Shown: positions 8,469-17,361, numbered from the stretch's first letter. The stretch is 48,541 nucleotides of DNA from Methanobacteriota archaeon (GCA_002722135.1 PBKJ01000004.1:35214-83754); one strand, 5' to 3'. Numbers and translations are program-made. The notes: a model not told the origin generated them from the sequence alone.

Positions 8469-10925
8469 ATGGGTCAGCGTCCTTGGCGCGGACTCGTGCT
8501 TGCCCTGATGCTCATTTCGCTCGTCACTCCAGTTCAAGCCGACGGCGAAGGTATCGGCATGGATGCCGCGCAATTGCCCGTTTCGGTGGACGTTGACGAC
8601 TCCCCTCTTCTTTCCGTTCACCTCGTCGGATTTGGCGTCAACGGGACGGCCATGTTGCACGCCTCCATCAGCGATGCTGAAGGGAGCGTGGTGTGGTCTG
8701 CGATGGACAACGTCACCCTCGGGGGCGGCGACGCTACGGTGCTGGTGCTGAACCTCAGCACCGTCCCCACCGGTGTGCAGCAGCTTGAGTTGGTGCTCTC
8801 CGGCCACGTGATGGCGTCCAACACCACGCACGTCTCGTCAGCCACGGTCACGCTTCAGCGAGATCGGCCCCTGTCTGTCGGGGTGGTCACGGCCAGTTCA
8901 GATCGAGTGGAGAGCCTCAACGCTGCCGGCGCCCCAACTGGCGCTTATCCTCGTGACGGTGACCGAATGGCGTGGTTCATCACGCTCCGGAACGACGGGG
9001 ATGTGGCTTGGAATGGAACCCTTCAGTCCACCTTCGCTCAAGGACCAGCGCAGGAAATCGTCAACGCATCGGTCAGCCTCAGCCCCATGAACACCAGCGA
9101 GGTGGTGATGCTCACATCCATCTCTTGGAGCGAGGGAGAAATCGACCTCAGCGCCGTGCTCGTGAACCTCACGGACGTGGACTCAAGCGATGATGAGATG
9201 CACTGGAACACCACCGTTGCTCCGCCACCGCTTCCGCTGCTGACCCTGACCGCTGAGCGTCAAAACACCCCGGATGCGCCTGGTGAGGCTTGGCGGCACA
9301 ACCTTTCGTTGTCCAACACCGGACAAGCGTCCTGGGCCGGAGCCATCAACTGCACATGGTCCGACGGTTCGCTCCACGACAGTCTGCCAGTGAACATCAA
9401 CATCGCCGAGACGGTGAACGTGCAGGCCGAAGGTCCTGCGAAGGACGGTACGCTGTCTTGTGCAGCGGTCGGGCCCCGGATGGACGATGCCAGCCAAGCC
9501 CTTGTGGTCGACGTCCTCGATCTTCCCACGGCCGTCTTCGAGGTGGTGGCCGGCGGACAACCGGTCCCGCTCGACGGCCCTTGGGACGTCGGTGATGAGG
9601 TCAGATGGTCTGCCGTGGTGCGAAACATCGGCACACGTGGAGGAACGGTTGCGTTGGAGGTCGCCGATGGAAACGACCGCCATGCTTCAGACCCGGTGAC
9701 CCTCGCGACCGGTGAAGCCGCCGAGTTGAGCGTCGCTCATCCCCTCACGCGTGCCGGGGACGTTGCGTGGTCGTGGGCCCTCATGAGCGACGACGGCGTC
9801 CTCACGGCATCAGGGGGCACCGCCAACCTGCTGATCATGGGCCCGCCGACCCTGACCAGCACCATCGAGCAGGTGGAGGTGGACGATCAACTTGGGCACG
9901 TGGTCAAGTGGAATATTTCTCTGGCATCGTCAACGTCCCGGCTTGTAACAGTCGAGGTCGGGCACGGGGTCCAAGGCGCATGGACGTGGGCTTCCTCCAC
10001 CACCTTGGAGCTCGATGCCAACGCGCTGAGCGGCTCAACCACCCTCGGATGGATCGAGAGTGAAAATGTCGCCGTTCGCGTCACACCGATCGACTGGGTG
10101 CATGAGGGTGGGCCTTTGTTGGTGAGTGCTGCCACAGCACCCACGCGCGCAGAACTCTCTCTTTTGCTCAAACCCACCACCGTGCCCGTCGATCCTGTGG
10201 CCGGCGGGGAAGTGCGCCTGACGGTTGACGTCACGAACAGCGGAACGGCGCCAACCGATGCGCTCACGCTTCGCTTGGTCTCTTCAGGCGAGGTCCTCGG
10301 CAAGGTGAACCTCGGTCCGATTTCTCCTGGAGCAACGGAGACCGAGACGCTGACCGTTACGTGGCCGGAGGGGGCTTCGGTCGGCATCGAGGCTGCCGTG
10401 GTCCATCAAGGCGAGAGAACGGTCAGCCAAGTCATGTATGAGGTGGTCGTTCCCGAGACTTCGCAAAGCGTGTCCATCCCATGGTCGGGCCTGCTTCTTG
10501 GTACCGCTGGTGGCCTCGTCCTCGTGACCGTCGAAGCCATTCGAAGGCGCTCGCCAAGCAAAGAAAAGGCACCTGCCTCTCAACCGGAGTCCTCGTCGGC
10601 CTCGTCCAGCGCTTCGAGTCCTCCAGCAGAGAAAATCGAAGTCGCTTGTCCTTCATGTGATCGCCGCCTTCGCGTGCCGGGGGATTACAGCGGTGCTGTA
10701 CGATGTCCGGATTGCCGTGAACGGTTTGATGTTGAAGGGCCCAAGGAGCAGACACCGGCGTCCCTGCCAACCGAAGATCGAACCGAAGAGCCAACCAAAG
10801 CGCCAGAAAAGGTGGAAATCGGCTGTCCGGCTTGCTCGCGGAAACTTAGGGTACCAACGGAATTTAATGGGCGTGTTCGTTGTCCCGCCTGCAAGCATGA
10901 GTTCTTGAGAGCGGAGGCGATGTAA
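8469..10925 (+). CDS. Secreted-domain membrane protein with two cytoplasmic zinc ribbons
   Basis: 818 residues. A signal peptide (LVLALMLISLVTPVQA, ~10-25) leads a large outer region of repeated beta-sandwich, CARDB-like modules. Examples are ITLRNDGDVAWNGTL, LSLSNTGQASWAGAI, VVRNIGTRGGTVALE and VDVTNSGTAPTDALTL. One membrane helix lies near 670-690, followed by a Ser/Pro linker and two similar zinc ribbons near 725-760 and 785-818. Each has CPxC, RLRVP/KLRVP and CPxC elements (CPSCDRRLRVP, CPDC; CPACSRKLRVP, CPAC), as in MJ0042-type ribbons. I infer an outside sensor or adhesin with an inside metal- or protein-binding end. Its stop shares one base (TAATG) with the DtxR-family gene downstream, suggesting a joint role in metal-responsive control. 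Confidence 0.85.
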   Translation: MGQRPWRGLVLALMLISLVTPVQADGEGIGMDAAQLPVSVDVDDSPLLSVHLVGFGVNGTAMLHASISDAEGSVVWSAMDNVTLGGGDATVLVLNLSTVPTGVQQLELVLSGHVMASNTTHVSSATVTLQRDRPLSVGVVTASSDRVESLNAAGAPTGAYPRDGDRMAWFITLRNDGDVAWNGTLQSTFAQGPAQEIVNASVSLSPMNTSEVVMLTSISWSEGEIDLSAVLVNLTDVDSSDDEMHWNTTVAPPPLPLLTLTAERQNTPDAPGEAWRHNLSLSNTGQASWAGAINCTWSDGSLHDSLPVNINIAETVNVQAEGPAKDGTLSCAAVGPRMDDASQALVVDVLDLPTAVFEVVAGGQPVPLDGPWDVGDEVRWSAVVRNIGTRGGTVALEVADGNDRHASDPVTLATGEAAELSVAHPLTRAGDVAWSWALMSDDGVLTASGGTANLLIMGPPTLTSTIEQVEVDDQLGHVVKWNISLASSTSRLVTVEVGHGVQGAWTWASSTTLELDANALSGSTTLGWIESENVAVRVTPIDWVHEGGPLLVSAATAPTRAELSLLLKPTTVPVDPVAGGEVRLTVDVTNSGTAPTDALTLRLVSSGEVLGKVNLGPISPGATETETLTVTWPEGASVGIEAAVVHQGERTVSQVMYEVVVPETSQSVSIPWSGLLLGTAGGLVLVTVEAIRRRSPSKEKAPASQPESSSASSSASSPPAEKIEVACPSCDRRLRVPGDYSGAVRCPDCRERFDVEGPKEQTPASLPTEDRTEEPTKAPEKVEIGCPACSRKLRVPTEFNGRVRCPACKHEFLRAEAM

Positions 10926-11575
10926 TGGTAGGTCATTTTCAGGAGTTTGAAGACGAATACCTCGAGATGTTGTATGAGTTTCACGAAGCCGAACCCGGGG
11001 GGATGGTCAAAACGGGAGACCTCGCGAAGAAACTGCGCGTTTCACCGGCTTCTGCCACAGAGATGGTGCAACGCTTGTCCAAGCGTGGTTTTATTGTGTA
11101 CACGCCCTACAAAGGCGTGCTCTTGACGCCCTATGGTTTGGACCACGGACGCCGGCTGAAGCGCCGTCATCGTTTGGCTGAGGTCATGTTGGATCGCCTG
11201 CCCTTTGACGGAAACGCACATGCCACCGCCTGCCGCTTGGAGCACGCCATCGACGATGATTTGGAGGTGGCTTTGTCACGCTGGTTGGGCCACCCCACCA
11301 CCGATCCGTCTGGCCGACCGATTCCTCCAGCCACAGGGCAGGTGGCTGAACGCTTGGCGGTCCATGCACCCCCAACACATCGTCTGGCTGATGGCCTCGC
11401 TGAGGGTGAGGGTGGGCTGATTGTGGCGGTGACCGCCTCCAGCGCCCTCGAATCGCTCGGTTTGGCGCTTGGTGCCAGGCTGGAGCGAACTGCGGACGGA
11501 ATCACGGTTGACGGCGTTCAGGTCCTGCTTTCCGAGGCCCTTCTGTCCAGCATGGTGGTCGACGTTTCCGCCTGA
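10925..11575 (+). CDS. DtxR/MntR-family metal-dependent transcriptional regulator
   Basis: 216 residues in the three-domain DtxR layout. An N-terminal winged helix (TGDLAKKLRVSPASATEMVQ with RGFIVYTPYKGVLLTPYG) is followed by a metal-binding/dimerisation helix region (HRLAEVMLD, ACRLEHAIDDDLEVAL) and a C-terminal SH3/FeoA-like part from about residue 140. Family members bind Fe(II) or Mn(II) through His, Glu, Asp and Cys ligands and repress metal uptake genes. C and H residues at CRLEH fit the primary site. The ATG overlaps the preceding stop by one base, so it is translated from the same message as the zinc-ribbon membrane protein. Whether the metal is iron or manganese is not decidable here. 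Confidence 0.88.
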   Translation: MVGHFQEFEDEYLEMLYEFHEAEPGGMVKTGDLAKKLRVSPASATEMVQRLSKRGFIVYTPYKGVLLTPYGLDHGRRLKRRHRLAEVMLDRLPFDGNAHATACRLEHAIDDDLEVALSRWLGHPTTDPSGRPIPPATGQVAERLAVHAPPTHRLADGLAEGEGGLIVAVTASSALESLGLALGARLERTADGITVDGVQVLLSEALLSSMVVDVSA

Positions 11576-11626
11576 TGTGCGCCAAGCCACGCGTTGGTTT
11601 CATACGCAAGAGGTCGAGGTTTCATC

Positions 11627-13126
11627 ATGGACGGACAGCATAAGGACGCCACGTCCGACCGGCTGCGTCAAATCGAGCAGGTGCTGTACGGGCTCGACCA
11701 ACAGTTGCTGACTGGGGGGCTTCGGCTCACCCTCGTGCTCCCTTCGTTCGCGCTCTTCCTCGCGTTCATCAGCTGGTCCGTGGCCACGTCCACGGAGGTG
11801 CCGGCCTGGTGGACGAACGGCATCGAACCGACGCTTGGCGTCGGCCTCGATTGGGCCTTGGTGGCCATTCAGTTCACCATGGTGCTGACCTTTGCCTTGA
11901 TGCTCCTGGTCCACCGTGTCAGGTTGGGCTTGAGCGTCCACGGCATCGAATCAGAAGTGGCGGAACTGGGTGGGCAACACCGCTGGGTGGCGTCCTCCCA
12001 TGGGTACGACCACATCGAGGACGTGATGCACCGTGCGGTTCGCGCCACGACCTCTGCCATCGCTCTGTTGGTGCTCTCGCTCGTGCTGCTCCTGATCGAG
12101 CTGGCCCGTGGCCCGTCAGACGCCGGTGGGCAAATCGCTCACCTCGCAGCGAGTTCCTTTCTTCTGCTTGCTTTTGGCGAACACTTGAGCCGAAGCGGTC
12201 GTTTGTTCACGTCCAGCACCGAAACAGGGCTGCTCGAGGCCTACGACCCCCCCATTCACCCCTCGACCCTGCACGCCGTGTTTGAGGAGATTTTGCTGAC
12301 GGTGATGGACCCTCTCCTCAGGGCGAAGTACGAGCAATTCATGGCCGAACTGATCGGTCACAGAAAAGCCAAAATCGAGGCGCTGTCCGCCAAAGAGAAG
12401 CTGCTCGCGCTGCAGTGGATGCGTTGCGACGGCCAAATCCTCACCCCTGCCTTGGCCAAGGAGATTGAGGAAGTGCTCGAGGATGAAGGCGTTGAGTTCC
12501 TCAAGCAGCACAAGGTGTTCACGCCCGATGTGTGGACCCAACTGTTTGACAAAGCCACCGAGGTGGCTCCGGCCTTTTTCCGGTTGATGCGACGCACCAC
12601 AGAACGCATCCGGATGGGAAACCTCCGCGGTCGCCAGGACCTTCTGGTGGACGTCGACATGGCCAACATCGTCGACGGAAGCACGGGGCTGTTCATGTAC
12701 ATCCGAAACCTCGACGTGACCCCTCGAACGGTGGTGCTTCGCATGCAATCGCCGGACTTCCGTCCAAGCGATTTGGCGCTCACCTTCCACTTGCCTGCAG
12801 GCGAAGCGGAATCCTTGCTCGGTTCCGCGGTCCCCGTGTCGGGCGAGGGCGATGAAGACGTCATCGGTTCCCTTGTACGGCTGCTCCAGTTGGGCACCAC
12901 CTCATGGCAATCCCTGCTTCCAAACCGCTACGGCGAGGCAACCGTGACGGTCCGTCTCGAGAACGAGGACGGTGACCTTCTGCTCGGTCAGCAGATCAAC
13001 ACCCGCGTTAGGTCAGGGACCAAGAAGCGCCTGCGCCGCACGGGTGTCGTGGTCAGCGCCACCTTGGGTGTCCTCGGTGTGGTGGCTTCGGTCATCCTTC
13101 AAGTCAATCGATTGCTGTCCTTGTGA
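11627..13126 (+). CDS. Multi-pass membrane protein of unknown function
   Basis: 499 residues. Hydrophobic helices are visible near 22-44 (LTLVLPSFALFLAFISW), 62-87 (LDWALVAIQFTMVLTFALMLL), 128-147 (ALLVLSLVLLLIELA) and 154-174. One more lies at the extreme C-terminus (VVSATLGVLGVVASVILQV). Between residues ~190 and 460 is a soluble, partly helical and then beta-rich part without any motif I recognise. ATG 11627 is chosen because GAGGT (11616-11620) sits seven bases upstream; the open frame starts at 11594. It follows the DtxR-family gene by 51 bases in the same direction and could be in its operon. I do not recognise the family. Confidence 0.75.
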   Translation: MDGQHKDATSDRLRQIEQVLYGLDQQLLTGGLRLTLVLPSFALFLAFISWSVATSTEVPAWWTNGIEPTLGVGLDWALVAIQFTMVLTFALMLLVHRVRLGLSVHGIESEVAELGGQHRWVASSHGYDHIEDVMHRAVRATTSAIALLVLSLVLLLIELARGPSDAGGQIAHLAASSFLLLAFGEHLSRSGRLFTSSTETGLLEAYDPPIHPSTLHAVFEEILLTVMDPLLRAKYEQFMAELIGHRKAKIEALSAKEKLLALQWMRCDGQILTPALAKEIEEVLEDEGVEFLKQHKVFTPDVWTQLFDKATEVAPAFFRLMRRTTERIRMGNLRGRQDLLVDVDMANIVDGSTGLFMYIRNLDVTPRTVVLRMQSPDFRPSDLALTFHLPAGEAESLLGSAVPVSGEGDEDVIGSLVRLLQLGTTSWQSLLPNRYGEATVTVRLENEDGDLLLGQQINTRVRSGTKKRLRRTGVVVSATLGVLGVVASVILQVNRLLSL

Positions 13127-13176
13127 GCTTAAGCCTCCCACAGGAGCCTTGAAATGGAGCACAGCGAGGCACCGGC

Positions 13177-14184
13177 ATGCGCCGGGACCGCGAAGAGCGT
13201 GAAGAGCGTCCAGATGCTGACCTGCGAGAGCGCCTGCATGCCATGGAGGCCAAGGTCCGCAAATTGCGTGAAATTCGCAATCAGCACAGCGACCGTGCCC
13301 GTCGTTCAAGGGACCAACGCAACGCGGTTCAGGCCCAGTACAAGGAGCACCGAGAAACGGTCGACCTGCTGATCGCTGAAGTCAAGGCCATCCGTGCTGA
13401 AGTGAACCTTCACCGCGAGCGGCGAAACGCCATCCAGGACCAACTCAAGCAATTCATCGCCCAGATCAAGGGCCGCCGAGGCGACAAGGACGCGAAGCGT
13501 TCCGCCACCGCTGAGTACCATCAACTCAAGGCGGAGATGGAGCGCCTCGAGGAGACCTTCGAAACGTCCAGTGTGGGCATGAAGAAAGAGAAGGAAATGA
13601 TGGAGAAACTCAAGCGCATGGGCAACCGTGTGGGCGAATTGGCGCCCGAGGTCGAGGAATTCGAGCTCGTGAAGGTCGACCTCAAGGACCTCGACGGGAG
13701 CATCAAGATGCTCAAGGCAGAAGCCGATGCGGAACACCAGTTGTTCATCGCGGCCATCAAGCGCGCCGATGAGGTGTCCTCGAAGATTGACGAGGCCTTT
13801 GCCCACCGCGATTTCTTGAAGGCAGAGGGCGACCGACATCACCTCGAGCACCTCGAGCACCGCAAGGAGGCCGACGCCGTTCACGCACAAATCGAGGAGA
13901 TGATGACCGACGTCAACAAGGTCAGGGATGAACTCAAGCTGGCACGTGAAGAGCGTGAATCCTGGGTCACCGACCACAACGCCGCGGTTCGTGCTGAACT
14001 CCAGACTGGCGCCCAGTCTGAAGCCGTCGCCGATGCCTTGGTGAGCACCCTGCTCAAGGACGGAAGCCTGACTTTTGGCGGCACGATGGCCGAGGACGGT
14101 GCCCGCAAGGATCACCGTGGTGGAGACGGTCGGAAGAAGCGCAACATGCGCCGCATCGACATGTCGTCCCGCCGACGCCGCTGA
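13177..14184 (+). CDS. COG1340-like coiled-coil protein
   Basis: 335 residues, coiled coil over roughly residues 5-275, with the COG1340 central block AEMERLEETFETSSVGMKKE followed by KEMMEKLKRMGNRVGEL. A later His-containing helix reads EADAEHQLFIAAIKRADEV. The tail (ALVSTLLKDGSLTFGG) keeps a weak version of the short C-terminal module seen in the minus-strand coiled-coil genes, and the end is basic (RKKRNMRRIDMSSRRRR), which would suit nucleic-acid or ribosome contact. An AGGAG motif at 13142-13146 precedes an out-of-frame ATG at 13154, but the long coiled-coil frame has its first ATG at 13177 and I use that. It ends nine bases before the sugar nucleotidyltransferase gene. Confidence 0.85.
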   Translation: MRRDREEREERPDADLRERLHAMEAKVRKLREIRNQHSDRARRSRDQRNAVQAQYKEHRETVDLLIAEVKAIRAEVNLHRERRNAIQDQLKQFIAQIKGRRGDKDAKRSATAEYHQLKAEMERLEETFETSSVGMKKEKEMMEKLKRMGNRVGELAPEVEEFELVKVDLKDLDGSIKMLKAEADAEHQLFIAAIKRADEVSSKIDEAFAHRDFLKAEGDRHHLEHLEHRKEADAVHAQIEEMMTDVNKVRDELKLAREERESWVTDHNAAVRAELQTGAQSEAVADALVSTLLKDGSLTFGGTMAEDGARKDHRGGDGRKKRNMRRIDMSSRRRR

Positions 14185-14193
14185 GGTGTCCGC

Positions 14194-15156
14194 GTGCACG
14201 GCGTGATCATGGCCGGAGGCCGGGGAACACGGCTCCAACCCTTGACCGATGACCGGCCCAAACCCATGGTGCCGTTGCTTGGCCGCCCCGTGATCGACTA
14301 CGTCAAAGACGCCATGCTTCGCGCGGGTGTGAACGACCTTGTCGTGACGACAGGATACCGAGGTGAGGACCTCGAGGCACACGTCAACACGTGGGCCGCA
14401 GACGGCGTTCGCGCTCGTGTGAACCGTGAAGCCACGCCGATGGGCACCGCGGGCAGCGTGCGATTGCTGGCCGATGTGCTCCAATCCACCTTCCTGGTCG
14501 GTTCAGGAGACGGCATCAGCACCCTCGATTTGGAAGCCCTTCTCGCCCATCACCGAGACACGGGCGCAGCGTTGACGATCGGCCTCGTTGAGGTGGAAGA
14601 CCCCAGTTCCTTTGGCATCGTCGGACTTGGTGCTTCGAACAGCGCTGACGTGGACGGCGGCCTTCGACGAGGGTTTGTTCGCCGTTTCGCCGAAAAACCC
14701 GCGCCTGAGGACGCTTTCAGTCGCCTCATCAACGCGGGCGTGTACGTCATTGAGCCAGAAGCCCTCGCGATGGTTCCCCCTGCGACCAAGTACGACTTCA
14801 GCCGTGATTTGTTTCCAGCGATGCTCGAGGCCGGCCTTCCTATTGCAGGACTGATGTTGGAGGGGCTTTGGTTTGACATCGGAGAGCCGCATCATCTGCT
14901 TGACGCACAGGCCGCTTTGTTGGGTGGCCCCGAGCCCTTCCTGCACGCGGGAGCCTCGGTCGATGCCAGCGCAAGCGTCCAAGCCTCGTTGCTGATGGAT
15001 GATGCACGCGTTGATGCAGATGCGTCCGTTGTTTCGTCAATCCTCGGAGCGAATGCCGTGGTCGAAGAAGGGGCCATCCTCGAACGCTGTGTCTTGGGTG
15101 ACGGTGCTCGTGTGGCCAAAGGGGAGCGCTTGGTTGATGTCCGACGAGCAGCCTAG
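14194..15156 (+). CDS. Sugar-1-phosphate nucleotidyltransferase (mannose/glucose-1-P type)
   Basis: 320 residues beginning at a GTG. The nucleotide-binding loop is intact (AGGRGTRLQPLTDDRPKPMVP), with later VGSGDGIST (metal-binding Asp), FAEKPAP and LINAGVYVIE typical of this family. From residue ~245 the protein has a left-handed beta-helix-like repeat region (HAGASVDASASVQASLLMDD, DADASVVSSILGANAVVEEG). It should form an NDP-sugar from a sugar-1-phosphate and an NTP for glycan or N-glycan synthesis. Glycosyltransferases and an NDP-sugar epimerase in the window could use the product. The exact sugar and nucleotide (GDP-mannose, UDP-glucose or dTDP-glucose) cannot be told. Confidence 0.88.
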   Translation: MHGVIMAGGRGTRLQPLTDDRPKPMVPLLGRPVIDYVKDAMLRAGVNDLVVTTGYRGEDLEAHVNTWAADGVRARVNREATPMGTAGSVRLLADVLQSTFLVGSGDGISTLDLEALLAHHRDTGAALTIGLVEVEDPSSFGIVGLGASNSADVDGGLRRGFVRRFAEKPAPEDAFSRLINAGVYVIEPEALAMVPPATKYDFSRDLFPAMLEAGLPIAGLMLEGLWFDIGEPHHLLDAQAALLGGPEPFLHAGASVDASASVQASLLMDDARVDADASVVSSILGANAVVEEGAILERCVLGDGARVAKGERLVDVRRAA

Positions 15157-15190
15157 GAAACCCGTCGCTGTGGAGCGCGTCGGCACACGC

Positions 15191-15200
15191 CTCAAATAGG
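15191..15200 (+). promoter_or_regulatory. TATA box for the 80-residue gene (leaderless transcript)
   Basis: CTCAAATAGG is centred about 26 bases before the ATG at 15221. In archaea that places the transcript start at or next to the start codon, so the gene is probably leaderless. No Shine-Dalgarno motif of normal strength precedes this ATG, in agreement. Confidence 0.45.
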
Positions 15201-15220
15201 CTGGTTCGCGGGAAACAAGC

Positions 15221-15463
15221 ATGCGCCCCGGAGACGAGGCACCGCACAGGACCTACGAGCGGAGTTGGGAAGACATCGAATCGATGTTGGACGCCGCCGA
15301 AGCCAAGCAACGGGAGTGGAAAGAGTGGTTTGATCGATGCCGGGAAGCCGGCGATCGTGACGGCATGAAAGATGCCGCCCGGAACCACAAGGCCCTCGAG
15401 GGCGTCATCAAGACCCTGCGATGGACCTTGGGAGAAGTCGGCGTTTCCTCACCCCTGACCTGA
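15221..15463 (+). CDS. Small helical hypothetical protein
   Basis: 80 residues, strongly helical and charged (SWEDIESMLDAAEAKQREW, EAGDRDGMKDAARNHKALEG), with a short C-terminal loop. Tandem tryptophans (SWED, REWKEWF, LRWTLG) give it a recognisable pattern. I do not recognise the family. It lies between the nucleotidyltransferase gene and the RNA-binding-protein gene, 37 bases before the latter, and has its own TATA-like element. The codon pattern resembles its neighbours, so I accept it as a real gene despite its size. Confidence 0.6.
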   Translation: MRPGDEAPHRTYERSWEDIESMLDAAEAKQREWKEWFDRCREAGDRDGMKDAARNHKALEGVIKTLRWTLGEVGVSSPLT

Positions 15464-15500
15464 ACGGCATCGTCATCAGGCGCGAGCACCTCGGACAAGC

Positions 15501-15935
15501 ATGGCCGACGACCGCTTCACGGTCCGCGTTCACGTTAGCGCGGTGGACGATGTGACGGTCCTCAATGAGGCCCTTTTGGCATGGTTGGGCGAGGTGGACG
15601 TGGAACGGACTTCGTACGCCTCCCATGCGGGGCCGACGATGTTGACGCTCAGCGTCGAACTCCGTCGGAAGGCGGACCTTCGACGCGCATGGTCGGGTCT
15701 GGACGAAGCGGCCCTGGACACCTTGCTCGCCGAAGTCGGTGAACGCCTTGATGACGAGGGTGGCTTGCATTTTCGTGTGGATCTGGACCGGCTGGTCGCG
15801 GGCCACGTCGTGCTTGCAGCACCGGGCGCGCCCCGCTCGGCAAAAGTTCGTTGCAAGGTCGCCGTGTATCCGGGTCAAACCGCAGAAGAGCGGCTCGGAG
15901 CGATGATTGCAACTGCTCTGCAGCACGCACGATAG
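15501..15935 (+). CDS. COG1325-type RNA-binding protein (predicted exosome-associated)
   Basis: 144 residues with the outline of the archaeal COG1325/PF01877 family. An N-terminal strand (RFTVRVHVSAVDDVTVLNEAL) comes first, a middle helical part (LRRAWSGLDEAALDTLLAEV) where related proteins have a LRR-H-like region, then LHFRVDLDRLVAG in the place of the family's FRxDKQAAxxG. The end is KVRCKVAVYPG. In archaea the family is predicted to bind RNA and is often linked to exosome genes, but direct functional data are limited. The match is by pattern and only moderate, since the Lys-Gln of the core motif is absent. It is followed, 39 bases on, by the ferredoxin gene. Confidence 0.55.
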   Translation: MADDRFTVRVHVSAVDDVTVLNEALLAWLGEVDVERTSYASHAGPTMLTLSVELRRKADLRRAWSGLDEAALDTLLAEVGERLDDEGGLHFRVDLDRLVAGHVVLAAPGAPRSAKVRCKVAVYPGQTAEERLGAMIATALQHAR

Positions 15936-15945
15936 TTGGCAACCC

Positions 15946-15954
15946 TTCATATCC
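15946..15954 (+). promoter_or_regulatory. Possible TATA box for the ferredoxin gene
   Basis: TTCATATCC is centred about 25 bases before the ATG at 15975, the spacing expected for a leaderless archaeal transcript. The A/T content is only modest, so this is weak. Confidence 0.3.
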
Positions 15955-15974
15955 TTCAAGCCACAGCACACCTC

Positions 15975-16250
15975 ATGCCTCACGTTGTGACCACCACGTG
16001 CGTTGACCACAAGTACCAGGAATGCGTTGCTGTCTGCCCCGTGGAAGCCTTCCGCGAGCTGGACACCTACCTCGTCATCGACCCCGACGAGTGCATCGAT
16101 TGCGGTGCTTGCGTCCCAGAGTGCCCTGTGGAGGCCATCTTCCCGGACACCGAAGTTCCTGAAGGCGAAGAAGTGTGGATCGACCGCAACGCCGAGGAAG
16201 CCGTGGACGCGCCCATCGCCGAAGGCGATTCTCCCGTCCTTGGTGACTGA
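15975..16250 (+). CDS. fdxA: Seven-iron-type ferredoxin (3Fe-4S/4Fe-4S)
   Basis: 91 residues. Two cysteine sets are visible: an N-terminal [18 protein letters not shown], where the second cysteine of the usual CxxC is replaced as in 3Fe-4S sites, and the complete [16 protein letters not shown] of a 4Fe-4S cluster. The spacing matches bacterial and archaeal FdxA. It would carry electrons in the cytoplasm for oxidoreductases such as 2-oxoacid dehydrogenases. The tail is acidic. The ATG at 15975 removes 13 upstream residues with no homology. It is followed 32 bases later by pdxS, which has its own ribosome-binding motif. Confidence 0.9.
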   Translation: MPHVVTTTCVDHKYQECVAVCPVEAFRELDTYLVIDPDECIDCGACVPECPVEAIFPDTEVPEGEEVWIDRNAEEAVDAPIAEGDSPVLGD

Positions 16251-16282
16251 GCTTCGCTCAAACGACCTTCGAGGTGACCTGA

Positions 16283-17275
16283 ATGGGTGGTGTTGACCTA
16301 CAGAACATGCGTCGCGGCAGCGACCTCATCAAGCGTGGCTTTGCTCGCATGCAGCAAGGCGGCGTCATCATGGACGTCGTCGATGCCGAGCAGGCGGCCG
16401 TGGCCGAGGACGCCGGGGCGGTCGCCGTGATGGCGCTCGAGCGCGTTCCTGCGGACATCCGCAAGGCAGGCGGTGTGGCCCGCATGAGCCACCCCGACAT
16501 GATTCAGGGCATCCTCGACTGCACGTCCATCCCCGTGATGGCCAAATCCCGAATTGGACACGATGGCGAGGCTCGGATCCTCGAGGCCATGGGCGTCGAC
16601 ATGATCGACGAGAGCGAAGTCCTTACCCCGGCCGACCCCTACTTCCACATCGACAAGCGGGCGTACGAGATTCCCTACGTCTGCGGTGCCACCAACCTCG
16701 GTGAGGCGGTCCGGCGCATTCACGAAGGCGCCGCCATGATCCGCACCAAGGGCGAAGCCGGAACCGGCAACGTCGTGGCTGCAGTGACCCACGCGCGCAT
16801 CATCCAGCAAGAAATTGAGCAAATTTCGGGCCTCGACGACGACGGCCTTGATTTCGCTGCGGACCACATCATGGACCGCTATCGCGTTCTTTCCCGCAAC
16901 TCGTCGCTTCCAGGCACCCACGAGGTAACCCCGTTTGGTCCGCTTGACGGCGATTTCAAAGACGGCATCTGCGAGGTGTTGGGCGATGTCCGAAGCATGG
17001 GGCGTCTTCCCGTGGTGACCTTCTCCGCAGGCGGCATTGCCACGCCGGCCGATGCTTCGCTCATGATGCAGATGGGCATGGACGGCGTGTTCGTCGGATC
17101 GGGCATCTTCAAGTCCGAGCATCCGCCGACCATGGCGGATGCCATCGTCCTCGCCACCGCCCACTTTGACAACCCGGAGAAGGTGGCTGAAGCCATGGCC
17201 ATGACCGATGGCGCGCCCATGAAGGGCGACGAGTTGGAGACCCTCGAGGTCCGCCTTGACCAGCGCGGCTGGTGA
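16283..17275 (+). CDS. pdxS: Pyridoxal 5'-phosphate synthase, PdxS subunit
   Basis: 330 residues and a full-length PdxS barrel. [24 protein letters not shown] and [19 protein letters not shown] are the conserved N-terminal blocks. The catalytic lysines are in VMAKSRIGH and [11 protein letters not shown], and the phosphate-binding part is [12 protein letters not shown] with [11 protein letters not shown]. It joins ribose-5-phosphate, glyceraldehyde-3-phosphate and ammonia to make PLP; the ammonia normally comes from the PdxT glutaminase, which is not in this window. The ATG at 16283 is preceded by GAGGTGA (16271-16277). Confidence 0.96.
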   Translation: MGGVDLQNMRRGSDLIKRGFARMQQGGVIMDVVDAEQAAVAEDAGAVAVMALERVPADIRKAGGVARMSHPDMIQGILDCTSIPVMAKSRIGHDGEARILEAMGVDMIDESEVLTPADPYFHIDKRAYEIPYVCGATNLGEAVRRIHEGAAMIRTKGEAGTGNVVAAVTHARIIQQEIEQISGLDDDGLDFAADHIMDRYRVLSRNSSLPGTHEVTPFGPLDGDFKDGICEVLGDVRSMGRLPVVTFSAGGIATPADASLMMQMGMDGVFVGSGIFKSEHPPTMADAIVLATAHFDNPEKVAEAMAMTDGAPMKGDELETLEVRLDQRGW

Positions 17276-17292
17276 ACGGCCCCCGTCGGCTC

Positions 17293-17301
17293 TTTCAAAT
17301 A
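17293..17301 (+). promoter_or_regulatory. Probable TATA box for the eS1 gene
   Basis: TTTCAAATA (17293-17301) is the best A/T-rich box in the interval between pdxS and eS1. It would start transcription near 17325, leaving a leader of about 36 bases that contains the AGGTGAT ribosome-binding motif just before ATG 17362. Confidence 0.4.
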
Positions 17302-17361
17302 CGGAAGGCCGGTCGCGAGACTGCAAGCGAGGTAGCCCTCGTAGGAACATCAGGTGATCAC

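Noticed and set aside
13154-13372. An ATG at 13154 with an AGGAG motif upstream, in another frame than the coiled-coil protein
   Set aside because: The frame gives a compositionally odd 72-residue chain inside the coiled-coil gene. A sequencing frameshift near 13170 is possible but I see no direct sign of it.
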